Source: Chloroflexota bacterium
GTDB lineage: Bacteria; Chloroflexota; Dormibacteria; Aeolococcales; Aeolococcaceae
DNA length: 5,904 bases
Reading direction: 5' to 3'
NCBI GenBank assembly: GCA_028287605.1
Contig: JAQBPI010000212.1
Location: forward strand, 1-5,904
Positions 1 to 5,904 of the stretch are shown in pieces. The translations under genes and the position numbers were made by a program. The stretch's first letter is position 1, and the number at the start of each line of letters is the position of its first letter. The notes beneath the pieces were generated by a model that was not told the origin of the DNA, did not search any database, and saw only the letters and a program-made list of their open reading frames with translations.

Positions 1-1127
1 CCGCCCGGGCGCGCGCCGGCGTCCCCGCCCCGCCGCCGATCGTCGCCGGCGTCTCCGGCGGGGTCATCACCGTCGGCGGGATCTTCGACGAGACCGGTCC
101 GCTCGACGCCACCGTGCAGCGCGACACCGTGCGCGCCTACTTCAACCAGGTCAACGCCACCGGGGGCGTGAACGGCTACCGGTTCCGCCTCGTCGACTGC
201 GACTCCGCCTTCGACCCCACCCGCGGCCACCAGTGCTCGGAACGGCTGGTCGGCTCGGGGGTGCTCGCCATGGTCGGCTGGCTCTCGGCGAGCAGCGAGC
301 AGACGGAGACCACCTATCTCACGTCGCAGGGCATCCCCGTGATCGGCGGCCTGGGCGTGCCCACCGAGTTCGAGTCGCCGCTCTCCTTCCCGGTGGCCCC
401 CAACCTGCTCGGCGCCACCGTGGAGGGGCTGAGCGCCCACGCCGTCGACCTCGGCATCCACGCCCCCGCGGTGGTGGTGATCAACTCCCCCTTCACCGCC
501 CCCGCGGCACAGCGGATCACCGACAGCCTGCACCGCCACGGCATCCACGAGAAGAGCGTCGACTTCGCCGACGCGACCAAGCCCGACTACACCGACCTGG
601 CGGTCAAGATCCGCCTCGAGGGCGCCGACTCGATCATCGCGGGCCTCGACCCCTTCTCCTACGCGCGCTTCTTCCAGGCGCTCGACCGGCAGAACTACCA
701 CCCCACCTTCCTCGGGTTCGGGCTGGACAAGAGGTCGGCCGCGAAGCAGTACGGCACCGCCGTGTACGGCGCCGAGTCGGCGACCCCGTTCCTGGAGCCC
801 GACGAGCACATGAGCGTGCCGGCGATGAGCGAGTACTACGGCGCGGTGCAGCGGTACTTCCCCGCCCAGGTCGACGCCCTCGACGTGTACACGGAGGGCA
901 CCTGGGTGGCCGCGAAGCTCTTCGTCGAGGCGGTGCGCCGCCTGGGGACGACTCCGCCCACCAGCCGGTCGCTGGTCGACTCCCTCGACCACATCACCCG
1001 GTGGGACAACGGGCTGACGGTGCCGCTCAGCTTCAGCCCGGGGCCGCACGATCCGAACCACTGCGTCCAGTGGATCCGCAACCAGCAGGGCGCGTGGCAC
1101 ACGTACTCCGGCTGGAACTGCTTCTGA
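1..1127 (+). CDS. Liv-type ABC transporter substrate-binding protein (5' partial)
   Basis: This is the solute receptor of a branched-chain amino acid type (HAAT) ABC importer. It would capture ligand outside the membrane and hand it to LivH/LivM. The reading frame is open from base 3 to the TGA at 1125-1127, giving 374 visible residues. No stop and no convincing start precede it, so the N-terminus and any signal peptide or lipobox lie outside the window; the GTG at 114 is internal to the fold. Visible residues 1-16 are an Ala/Pro-rich linker. The fold then begins with VITVGGIFDETGP (about 21-33), followed by GGVNG (54-58), the pocket-like GWLSASSEQ (92-100) and IPVIGG (111-116). These match the order of Peripla_BP_6/LivJ proteins, and the length is usual for a nearly complete mature domain. 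Cysteines occur at visible residues 66, 78, 354 and 373, which could form two disulfides. The livHMGF genes directly downstream support the role. The ligand cannot be inferred from sequence. Confidence 0.9.
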   Translation, partial: ARARAGVPAPPPIVAGVSGGVITVGGIFDETGPLDATVQRDTVRAYFNQVNATGGVNGYRFRLVDCDSAFDPTRGHQCSERLVGSGVLAMVGWLSASSEQTETTYLTSQGIPVIGGLGVPTEFESPLSFPVAPNLLGATVEGLSAHAVDLGIHAPAVVVINSPFTAPAAQRITDSLHRHGIHEKSVDFADATKPDYTDLAVKIRLEGADSIIAGLDPFSYARFFQALDRQNYHPTFLGFGLDKRSAAKQYGTAVYGAESATPFLEPDEHMSVPAMSEYYGAVQRYFPAQVDALDVYTEGTWVAAKLFVEAVRRLGTTPPTSRSLVDSLDHITRWDNGLTVPLSFSPGPHDPNHCVQWIRNQQGAWHTYSGWNCF

Positions 1128-1131
1128 GCGC

Positions 1132-2049
1132 GTGTCCCACGCCGTGATCGCGTCCCTGTCGGGCTTCTCGCTGCTGCCGAGCTACACGGTCATCGGGCTC
1201 ACCCTGGGCGGCGTCTACGCGCTCGCCGCCACCGGGCTGGTGCTCATCTACCGGGTCTCCGGGGTGCTCAACTTCGCCCACGGAGCGGTGGCGATGTTCT
1301 CGACCTTCGTCGCGTACCAGATCTCCGTGGTGGCGGGCGTCCCCTCGCCGATCGGGCTGCTCGCCGCCGTCGCCACCGGCGCCGCGCTGGGCTTCGTCAT
1401 CGAGTTCCTGACCATCCGTCCGCTCGCCGGGCGGCCGCCGCTGACCAAGGTGGCGGTGACCATCGCCTGGCTGCTGGTGCTGCAGACCGCCGCCGGGCTG
1501 ATCTGGGGCTCCACCGGCTACCACCGCCCGGTGCAGCTGGTGGGCAGCAACGGGTTCACCGTGCCCTTCACCAACGTGGTGGTCGGCTACGACCAGCTCA
1601 CCATCTTCCTGGTCGCCGTCGGCCTCTCCCTGGGCACCTCGGCGCTGCTGCGCTGGACCTCGCTGGGGGCGCAGATGCGCGCCGTCGCCGACGACCCGCA
1701 GGCGGCCCGGCTCTGGGGCATCGACGTCGACCGGGTCTCGGCGGCGTCGTGGATGATCGGCTCGGCGATGGCCGCGGTCGCCGGGGTGCTGATCACCCCG
1801 CTGCTCAACTTCGACACCTACTCGCTGACGGTGCTGGTGATCGACGCCTTCACCGCCGCGCTGATCGGGCGGCTCACCAACCTCCCGCTCACCGTGGTCG
1901 GCGCCATCCTGCTGGGGCTGGTGCAGTACTACCCCAAGGCCTTCTTCAACCAGGCCGGCCTCAGCGAGCTGAGCACCTTCGTCCTCGCGCTGATCACCCT
2001 CGCCGTCGTGTTCCGGCCAGGCCTGGCTGCATCGCGGGGACGGGGGTGA
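1132..2049 (+). CDS. livH: Branched-chain amino acid ABC transporter permease LivH
   Basis: This is one of the two inner-membrane permease subunits that form the translocation channel of a Liv-type importer. The product is 305 aa, close to the usual length of about 290-310. It shows the LivH hallmark near the N-terminus, GLVLIYRVSGVLNFAHGAVA (residues 35-54), which matches the family's 'G-L-IY---GV-NFAHG' pattern. The cytoplasmic coupling loop that contacts the ATPase is visible around residues 179-200 (LGAQMRAVADDPQAARLWGI). The rest is mostly hydrophobic segments consistent with about eight transmembrane helices (an estimate by eye). The GTG start at 1132 lies 4 nt after the binding-protein stop and has no good Shine-Dalgarno sequence, so it may depend on coupled re-initiation. 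A GTG at 1144 is an alternative that would remove only four residues. The 3' end overlaps livM by 4 nt. Confidence 0.93.
   Translation: MSHAVIASLSGFSLLPSYTVIGLTLGGVYALAATGLVLIYRVSGVLNFAHGAVAMFSTFVAYQISVVAGVPSPIGLLAAVATGAALGFVIEFLTIRPLAGRPPLTKVAVTIAWLLVLQTAAGLIWGSTGYHRPVQLVGSNGFTVPFTNVVVGYDQLTIFLVAVGLSLGTSALLRWTSLGAQMRAVADDPQAARLWGIDVDRVSAASWMIGSAMAAVAGVLITPLLNFDTYSLTVLVIDAFTAALIGRLTNLPLTVVGAILLGLVQYYPKAFFNQAGLSELSTFVLALITLAVVFRPGLAASRGRG
2036..2040 (+). promoter_or_regulatory. Probable Shine-Dalgarno sequence for livM
   Basis: GGGGA within the end of livH, five bases before the GTG at 2046. It supports the GTGA overlap start. The region is G-rich, so the match is less specific than the one ahead of the secreted protein gene. 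Confidence 0.5.
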
Positions 2050-3059
2050 GCGGGCCGGTGTCGCGCAACCGGCGGCTCGGCCTCGCCGCGGTGGTGGCCG
2101 CGGTGGCGCTGCTCCCCGCCCTCGAGTCGGACTTCCAGCGCGGGCTCGACTCCGACGCGGTGATCATCGCGCTGCTGGTGCTCTCGGTGGTGGTGCTCAC
2201 CGGCTTCGTCGGACAGATCTCCTTCTGCCAGTACTCCTTCGCCGCCATGGGCGCCTTCACCGTGGGCGCGCTGATGGACGGGCACGGCTGGTCGTTCTGG
2301 CTGGCGCTGCCGGTGGGGGTGACGGTGGCGGTGCTCGCCGGGGTGCTGGTCGGCATCCCCGCGCTGCGCCTCTCCGGACTCCTCCTCGCCGTGCTCACGG
2401 TGGCGGTGGCGCTCTTCACCGACCGGTTCCTGCTGGTGACCGGCACCTGGGACGGCTTCAGCGGCGGCGCCGTCCCCTGGCACCCGTCGCGGCCCTCGCT
2501 GCTCGGCGCCCCGCTCACCGGCTCGTACGCCTACTACCTCTTCGCCCTCGCCATCCTCTGCGTGGCGGTGCTGCTGGTGTGGAACCTGCGCCGCGGCAGG
2601 GCGGGCCGGGTGCTGCGCGCAGTGCGCGACTCCGAGCTGGCCGCCGCCACCGTGGGCCTGGACGTCACCGCCTGGAAGCTCGCCGCCTTCGGGCTCTCGG
2701 CGGGGATCGCCGGGCTCGCCGGCGCGCTGCTGGCGGTGCGCATCGGCTCGGTGAGCCCCGGCTCCTACGACTTCCTGCACTCCGTGCAGCTCACCGCGCT
2801 CGCCACCGTGATGGGGGTGAGCGCCATCGCCGCGGCGCCCGCCGCCGGCATCGCCACCGTCTTCGGCCCCGAGCTGCTCAGCGGCATCGCGGTCTCCTCG
2901 ACGTGGTTCCCGCTGCTCATCGGCACCGCACTCATCCTCCAGCTGGTGCTGGTGCCCGAGGGGGCGGTGGTGCGCACCCGCCACGACATGGCGCGGCTCG
3001 CCCGGCTGGTCTCGGGCCGCCGCGGGCGCGACCCCGCGATCGCCGAGGCGGCCCGATGA
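2046..3059 (+). CDS. livM: Branched-chain amino acid ABC transporter permease LivM
   Basis: This is the second permease subunit, which pairs with LivH in the membrane. From the GTG at 2046 it is 337 aa, normal for LivM. That start is chosen because it makes a GTGA overlap with the livH stop and has GGGGA at 2036-2040, five bases upstream. A GTG at 2058 is possible; the open frame further upstream lies inside livH and encodes Arg/Pro-rich non-membrane sequence. Family motifs are GFVGQISFCQYSFAAMGAF (53-71), corresponding to the usual 'G--GQ-S-G--AF-G-GAY', then RLSGLLLAVLTVAVAL (108-123), and the ATPase-coupling loop with following helix from GRAGRVLRAVRD (184-195) through VGLDVTAWKLAAFGLSAG (203-220). 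In the first motif the common Gly-His is replaced by Cys61-Gln62. The last 30 or so residues after PEGAVV are Arg-rich and polar, probably a short cytoplasmic tail. It overlaps livG by ATGA. Confidence 0.92.
   Translation: MSGPVSRNRRLGLAAVVAAVALLPALESDFQRGLDSDAVIIALLVLSVVVLTGFVGQISFCQYSFAAMGAFTVGALMDGHGWSFWLALPVGVTVAVLAGVLVGIPALRLSGLLLAVLTVAVALFTDRFLLVTGTWDGFSGGAVPWHPSRPSLLGAPLTGSYAYYLFALAILCVAVLLVWNLRRGRAGRVLRAVRDSELAAATVGLDVTAWKLAAFGLSAGIAGLAGALLAVRIGSVSPGSYDFLHSVQLTALATVMGVSAIAAAPAAGIATVFGPELLSGIAVSSTWFPLLIGTALILQLVLVPEGAVVRTRHDMARLARLVSGRRGRDPAIAEAAR
3045..3048 (+). promoter_or_regulatory. Probable Shine-Dalgarno sequence for livG
   Basis: GAGG within the end of livM, seven bases before the ATG at 3056. 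Position and spacing are suitable, and it supports the ATGA overlap start rather than an upstream one. Confidence 0.5.
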
Positions 3060-3826
3060 CGGTGCTGCTGCAGATCGACGGCGTCTCCAAGCGCTACGGC
3101 GGCGTGCAGGCGTTGAACGACGTCTCCTTCCGCGTCGAGCGGGGCCGGATCAAGGGACTGATCGGGCCCAACGGCGCGGGCAAGACCTCGCTCTTCAACT
3201 GCGTCTGCGGCGTGCTCCGCGTCGACAGCGGCCACATCCGCTACGCCGGCCGCGACCTGCACGGCCTGGCCCCGCACCGGCGCGCCCGCCTCGGCATCGC
3301 CCGCACCTTCCAGACCCTCGAGCTCTTCCGCGAGCTCACCGTGCTGGAGAACCTGATGGTGCCGGTCGACGCCGCGGCGCGGCGCGGCATGCTCGCCGAC
3401 GCCCTGCGCCTGCCCCGGGCGCGCTTCGAGGAGAACCGCGCCGGCGAGCGCGCCCACGCCCTGCTCCACTTCCTCGGCATCGCCGAGGTCGCCGGCATCC
3501 CCGGCGGCGACCTGGCCATCGGCATCCAGCGCCGGGTCGAGCTGGGCCGCGCCCTGGCGCTGCGCCCCACCCTCCTGCTCCTCGACGAGCCCGCCGCCGG
3601 CCTCGACTCGCGCGAGACCGCCGAGCTCGCCGGGGTGCTGAGCCGCATCCGCGAGCGCTTCGGGACCACGATGCTGCTGGTCGACCACGACATGTCGCTG
3701 GTGATGCGCGTGTGCGACGACATCGCCGTGCTCGACTACGGGCGGCTGATCGCCGAGGGACCGCCCGAGCGCATCCGCGAGGACCCCACCGTGGTCCGCG
3801 CCTACCTCGGCGAGAGCGCCGCATGA
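3056..3826 (+). CDS. livG: Branched-chain amino acid ABC transporter ATP-binding protein LivG
   Basis: This is a cytoplasmic ATPase subunit that would power uptake through LivH/LivM, probably as a heterodimer with LivF. The product is 256 aa, typical of LivG. Visible motifs in order are Walker A GPNGAGKT (37-44), the Q-loop in IARTFQ (Q86) followed by the LivG-like LFRELTVLENL (90-100), the signature region LAIGIQRRVELGRAL (153-167), Walker B LLLLDEP (173-179) with catalytic Glu178, the D-loop AGLD (181-184), and the switch histidine in LLVDHDM (H211). The signature is unusual: the family normally reads close to 'L-(S/P)-Y-G-x-Q-R-R-L-E-I-A-R-A-L', whereas here the first positions are L-A-I-G-I-Q. 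All catalytic residues are present, so it should be active. The ATG at 3056 overlaps the livM TGA, with GAGG at 3045-3048 as ribosome binding site. A longer in-frame ORF upstream is only livM read out of frame. Confidence 0.95.
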   Translation: MTVLLQIDGVSKRYGGVQALNDVSFRVERGRIKGLIGPNGAGKTSLFNCVCGVLRVDSGHIRYAGRDLHGLAPHRRARLGIARTFQTLELFRELTVLENLMVPVDAAARRGMLADALRLPRARFEENRAGERAHALLHFLGIAEVAGIPGGDLAIGIQRRVELGRALALRPTLLLLDEPAAGLDSRETAELAGVLSRIRERFGTTMLLVDHDMSLVMRVCDDIAVLDYGRLIAEGPPERIREDPTVVRAYLGESAA

Positions 3827-4578
3827 CGCCACTGCTCAGCGTCCGCGGGCTGCGCGCCGGGTACGGCGGCATCCCGGTGCTCTTCCAGGTCGACCTCGAG
3901 GTCGGCGAGGGGGAGATCGTCGCCCTGCTGGGCGCCAACGGGGCGGGCAAGACCACCACCCTGCGCGCGCTCTCGGGGATGATCCCGCTGATGGCGGGGA
4001 GCGTCAGCCTCGGCGCCGAGACGGTGAGCGGCCTGCCCGCGCAGCGGCTGGCCCGCCTCGGCATCGTCCACATCCCCGAGGGACGCGGGGTGTTTCCCTC
4101 GCTCGAGGTCGACGAGACCCTGCGCCTCGCCGCCGCGATGGCCGGGGTGCCGCGGCGCGCCGTCGCCGGCACCGTCGACGAGATGTACGCGACCTTCCCG
4201 TCGCTGGCCATGCGGCGCGGCCAGGCGGCCCGGCACCTCAGCGGCGGCGAGCAGCAGATGCTCGCCCTCGCCCGCGGGCTGATCCACCGGCCGCGGCTGT
4301 TGATGATCGACGAGATGTCCCAGGGGCTGGCCCCGACGGTGGTCGACGCCCTCTTCGCGCTGGTGGCGACGCTGCCCGCGCGGGGGACCTCGCTGCTCCT
4401 GGTCGAGCAGTTCGTGAGCCGCGCGCTCGCCCTCGCCTCGCGCGCCTACGTTCTCGAGAAGGGCGAGGTGGGCTATGCGGGAAGCGCCGCAGCCCTGGCC
4501 GCCGACGAGTCCTTCGTCCGCGGCTCGTATCTCGGTGATGCGGGCACGCCCGCGGGAATGGGAGGATCACGGGGATGA
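3823..4578 (+). CDS. livF: Branched-chain amino acid ABC transporter ATP-binding protein LivF
   Basis: This is the partner ATPase of LivG. The product is 251 aa, slightly longer than the usual 230-240 because of a Gly-rich C-terminal end. Motifs are Walker A GANGAGKT (37-44), the LivF-type loop HIPEGRGVFPSLEV (83-96), in which Glu replaces the usual Q-loop glutamine as is normal for LivF, the canonical signature LSGGEQQMLALARGL (139-153), and Walker B with D-loop LLMIDEMSQGLAP (159-171) with Asp163 and Glu164. The switch position reads LLLVEQF (190-196), with Gln195 where most ABC ATPases have His, again a known LivF trait. The common 'DEPSLGLAP' is here DEMSQGLAP. The start is the ATG at 3823, overlapping the livG stop as ATGA, with only a weak GAGAG upstream (3812-3816). 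Its own stop overlaps the start of the next gene, a secreted protein. Confidence 0.95.
   Translation: MTPLLSVRGLRAGYGGIPVLFQVDLEVGEGEIVALLGANGAGKTTTLRALSGMIPLMAGSVSLGAETVSGLPAQRLARLGIVHIPEGRGVFPSLEVDETLRLAAAMAGVPRRAVAGTVDEMYATFPSLAMRRGQAARHLSGGEQQMLALARGLIHRPRLLMIDEMSQGLAPTVVDALFALVATLPARGTSLLLVEQFVSRALALASRAYVLEKGEVGYAGSAAALAADESFVRGSYLGDAGTPAGMGGSRG
4560..4566 (+). promoter_or_regulatory. Strong Shine-Dalgarno sequence for the secreted protein gene
   Basis: GGGAGGA lies inside the end of livF, with 8 nt between it and the ATG at 4575. It is the best match to an anti-16S ribosome binding site at any start in this window. It favours 4575 over the in-frame ATG at 4584, and it suggests that the last gene can be translated at its own rate as well as by coupling to livF. 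Confidence 0.75.
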
Positions 4579-5904
4579 GGACGATGCGACGCGCGGTGAT
4601 CGCGGCCCTGGCCGGGACGGTCGCGCTGGGCGCGGCCGCCGGGTTCGTCGGCGGCGCGCACCCGGCACGGGCGGCGGTCAGCCTCGGCGTGGCCAACGGC
4701 ACCGTCAATGCCGCCGCCGACCACGTCGCCGTCGGCAGCGGCGTCTTCCCCAACTTCAAGGACGGCGCCGTCGACAGCTGGGTGCCGCTCGCCCACGCCC
4801 ACGTCGACAACTCGCCCTTCGCCGAGGGCACGGCCAGCCCGCTCGACACCGGCCCGGGCGGGCAGACGGCCGCGGGCACGGCGAGCAAGCAGCAGCCGCA
4901 GTACGCCGAGGCGCGCTACCCCAAGGCGGACAGCACCACCGACACGGTGGGCTCGCCGGGCGGGCCCTACGCCCACGCCAGCGCCGTCCAGGGGGCCGCG
5001 GCGGCGAGCGCCACCATGGCCGGCGGCGCTCCCGTACCGGGGGGGCAGAGCACCGCCGCGCGCAGCGCCCAGCTCGCCGCCCTCGACGCCGCGCTGCAGG
5101 CCTGGAGGGCGCGGTTCCTGACCCCGGCGGCGGCGCTGACCCACCCCGCCGTCCATCCCGACGCCGCCGAGCCCGACGGGGTCCTCGCCGGCGCCAGCAC
5201 CGTCTCGGTCGCCATCGACCCCGCCACCGGGCTGGTCGACGGCGGCGACGCCCGCGTGGGCAGTGCCTCCTTCGGCGGCGGCAGCGTGCTCATCCGCGAC
5301 CTCCACGTCAGCGTCTCGGTCACCAACGCCGGCACCCCCCACCAGACCTCGACCGTCGACGTCGGCCAGGTGACCGTGGGCGGCATGCCGGTGAGCGTGG
5401 GCTCGGGCGGGGTCAGCCTGAGCAACGGGGCGGTGGTGCCCCTGGACCAGCTCCAGCAGGCGACCGAGCAGCTCAACACCGCGCTCGCCAAGGGTGGTCT
5501 GACCCTCCGCGCGGTGGCTCCGGCGGTGACCTCCTCGGGCAACCAGGTGACCGTGGACGCCACCGGCATCCGCGTGGACATCCAGCAGGCGCCCACCGCT
5601 CCCGGTGTGCCCACGCAGTTCGTCGAGCACACCGTCGGCGAGGTCTTCGCCGACTCGCTCGCGGTCCTCGCCACGCCGCTCCCGGAGCTGCTGTCGCTGC
5701 TGCCGCTGCCGGCGTCCGGGACCGCCGCCGGGGGCACCGGGCAGTCCGGCCCGTCCACCGTGGGCGCCACCGGGAGCAGCCCGATCGGGAGCGGGGGCGC
5801 CGCCTCCGCGCCAGGCTCCACGCCGGCCACGCGCGGCGGCGCGGGAGCGCGCAGCGGGCCGGCGCCGGGCATGGTGACTACCGGCGTCGCGCGGGAGAAG
5901 CCGC
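4575..5904 (+). CDS. Secreted protein of unknown function, coupled to livF (3' partial)
   Basis: I do not recognise a named family, and the function is unknown. The ATG at 4575 overlaps the livF TGA (ATGA) and has GGGAGGA at 4560-4566 with ideal spacing. The frame stays open for 443 codons to the right edge, so the C-terminus is missing. Residues 1-33 look like a Sec signal peptide: basic start (MRTMRR), hydrophobic Ala/Leu/Val core, and likely cleavage after A-R-A at 31-33. Next come an Ala/Gly-rich region with GTASPLDTGPGGQTAAGT (85-102) and QYAEARYP (109-116), and a short helix-like stretch AQLAALDAALQAWRARF (165-181). Residues about 205-336 form alternating Val/Thr/Ser strands suggesting a beta-rich domain, interrupted by a probable helix LDQLQQATEQLNTALAKGG (290-308). 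Residues about 380-432 are Gly/Ser/Ala/Pro/Thr-rich linker. No cysteine is visible. The composition resembles actinobacterial cell-surface proteins, and a C-terminal anchor may lie beyond the window (inference). Confidence 0.8.
   Translation, partial: MRTMRRAVIAALAGTVALGAAAGFVGGAHPARAAVSLGVANGTVNAAADHVAVGSGVFPNFKDGAVDSWVPLAHAHVDNSPFAEGTASPLDTGPGGQTAAGTASKQQPQYAEARYPKADSTTDTVGSPGGPYAHASAVQGAAAASATMAGGAPVPGGQSTAARSAQLAALDAALQAWRARFLTPAAALTHPAVHPDAAEPDGVLAGASTVSVAIDPATGLVDGGDARVGSASFGGGSVLIRDLHVSVSVTNAGTPHQTSTVDVGQVTVGGMPVSVGSGGVSLSNGAVVPLDQLQQATEQLNTALAKGGLTLRAVAPAVTSSGNQVTVDATGIRVDIQQAPTAPGVPTQFVEHTVGEVFADSLAVLATPLPELLSLLPLPASGTAAGGTGQSGPSTVGATGSSPIGSGGAASAPGSTPATRGGAGARSGPAPGMVTTGVAREKP

Noticed and set aside
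233..1147. Alternative + strand open frame (304 codons) within the binding-protein gene
   Set aside because: Arg/Gly/Pro-rich shadow frame with no fold signature; the overlapping frame encodes a recognisable periplasmic binding protein.
1749..2045. Upstream in-frame extension of livM, which could suggest an N-terminal fusion domain
   Set aside because: The extension is livH read in another frame and gives Arg/His/Pro-rich sequence unlike a membrane protein. The GTG at 2046 has an overlap and a ribosome binding site.
1929..2984. Long antisense open frame (351 codons) opposite livM
   Set aside because: Extremely rich in Gly, Glu, His and Arg, with no motif; it is the complement of the hydrophobic codons of a clearly recognisable LivM.
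2579..3055. Upstream in-frame extension of livG
   Set aside because: Arg/Ala/Gly-rich out-of-frame reading of livM. The ABC domain begins normally a few residues after the ATG at 3056.
2765..3832. Antisense open frame (355 codons) across livM and livG
   Set aside because: No family resemblance, and it spans two confidently identified genes on the other strand.
4473..5630. Long antisense open frame (385 codons) on the - strand opposite the secreted protein gene
   Set aside because: Its translation is dominated by Gly, Ala, Arg, Val and His with no recognisable motif, as expected opposite a GC-rich coding strand. The + strand frame has a signal peptide, an ideal ribosome binding site and coupling to livF.
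5643..5711. Leu-rich segment of the secreted protein (residues 357-379) as a transmembrane helix
   Set aside because: It contains four prolines, an Asp and a Glu, so it is unlikely to span the membrane as a helix.
5730..5870. Repeated Gly/Ser/Ala-rich codons that looked like a tandem DNA repeat
   Set aside because: No repeat unit of constant length or sequence could be found by eye; it is low-complexity protein linker in GC-rich DNA.
4967..5872. Second antisense open frame (301 codons) in another - strand frame
   Set aside because: Ser/Pro/Ala/Thr-rich translation that mirrors the codons of the + strand gene, with no domain motif. Two long antisense frames over the same DNA are a typical high-GC artefact.

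Overview
This window is a piece of one tightly packed operon, read entirely on the + strand, from a very GC-rich bacterium. Nearly every wobble position is G or C, GTG starts are used, and genes overlap by 4 nt. This fits an actinobacterium or a GC-rich relative such as Dormibacterota or Chloroflexota. The sequence alone does not fix the lineage, and I see no rRNA, tRNA or other marker gene.

Layout: (1) 1-1127 is the 3' part of a periplasmic-binding-protein-like (Peripla_BP_6/LivJ-type) substrate-binding protein; its start and export signal lie off the left edge. (2) 1132-2049 livH and (3) 2046-3059 livM are the two membrane permeases of a branched-chain amino acid (HAAT/Liv family) ABC importer. 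(4) 3056-3826 livG and (5) 3823-4578 livF are its two ATPases. (6) 4575-5904 is an open reading frame that runs off the right edge and starts inside the livF stop codon. It encodes a secreted protein of unknown function with a clear signal peptide, no cysteine in the visible 443 residues, and a Gly/Ser/Ala/Pro/Thr-rich C-terminal stretch.

Genes 1-5 make a complete Liv-type importer: binding protein outside, LivH and LivM forming the channel, LivG and LivF hydrolysing ATP inside. The real substrate could be a branched-chain amino acid, another amino acid, an amide or urea, or a small carboxylate; the sequence does not decide this. Gene 6 is the least ordinary element. It is joined to livF by an ATGA overlap and has the strongest Shine-Dalgarno sequence in the window, so it is probably co-expressed with the importer, yet it is not a standard Liv component.

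The only non-coding sequence is the 4 nt between genes 1 and 2. No promoter, terminator, RNA gene, mobile element, CRISPR array or convincing repeat is visible. Any promoter must lie to the left of the window and any terminator to the right.
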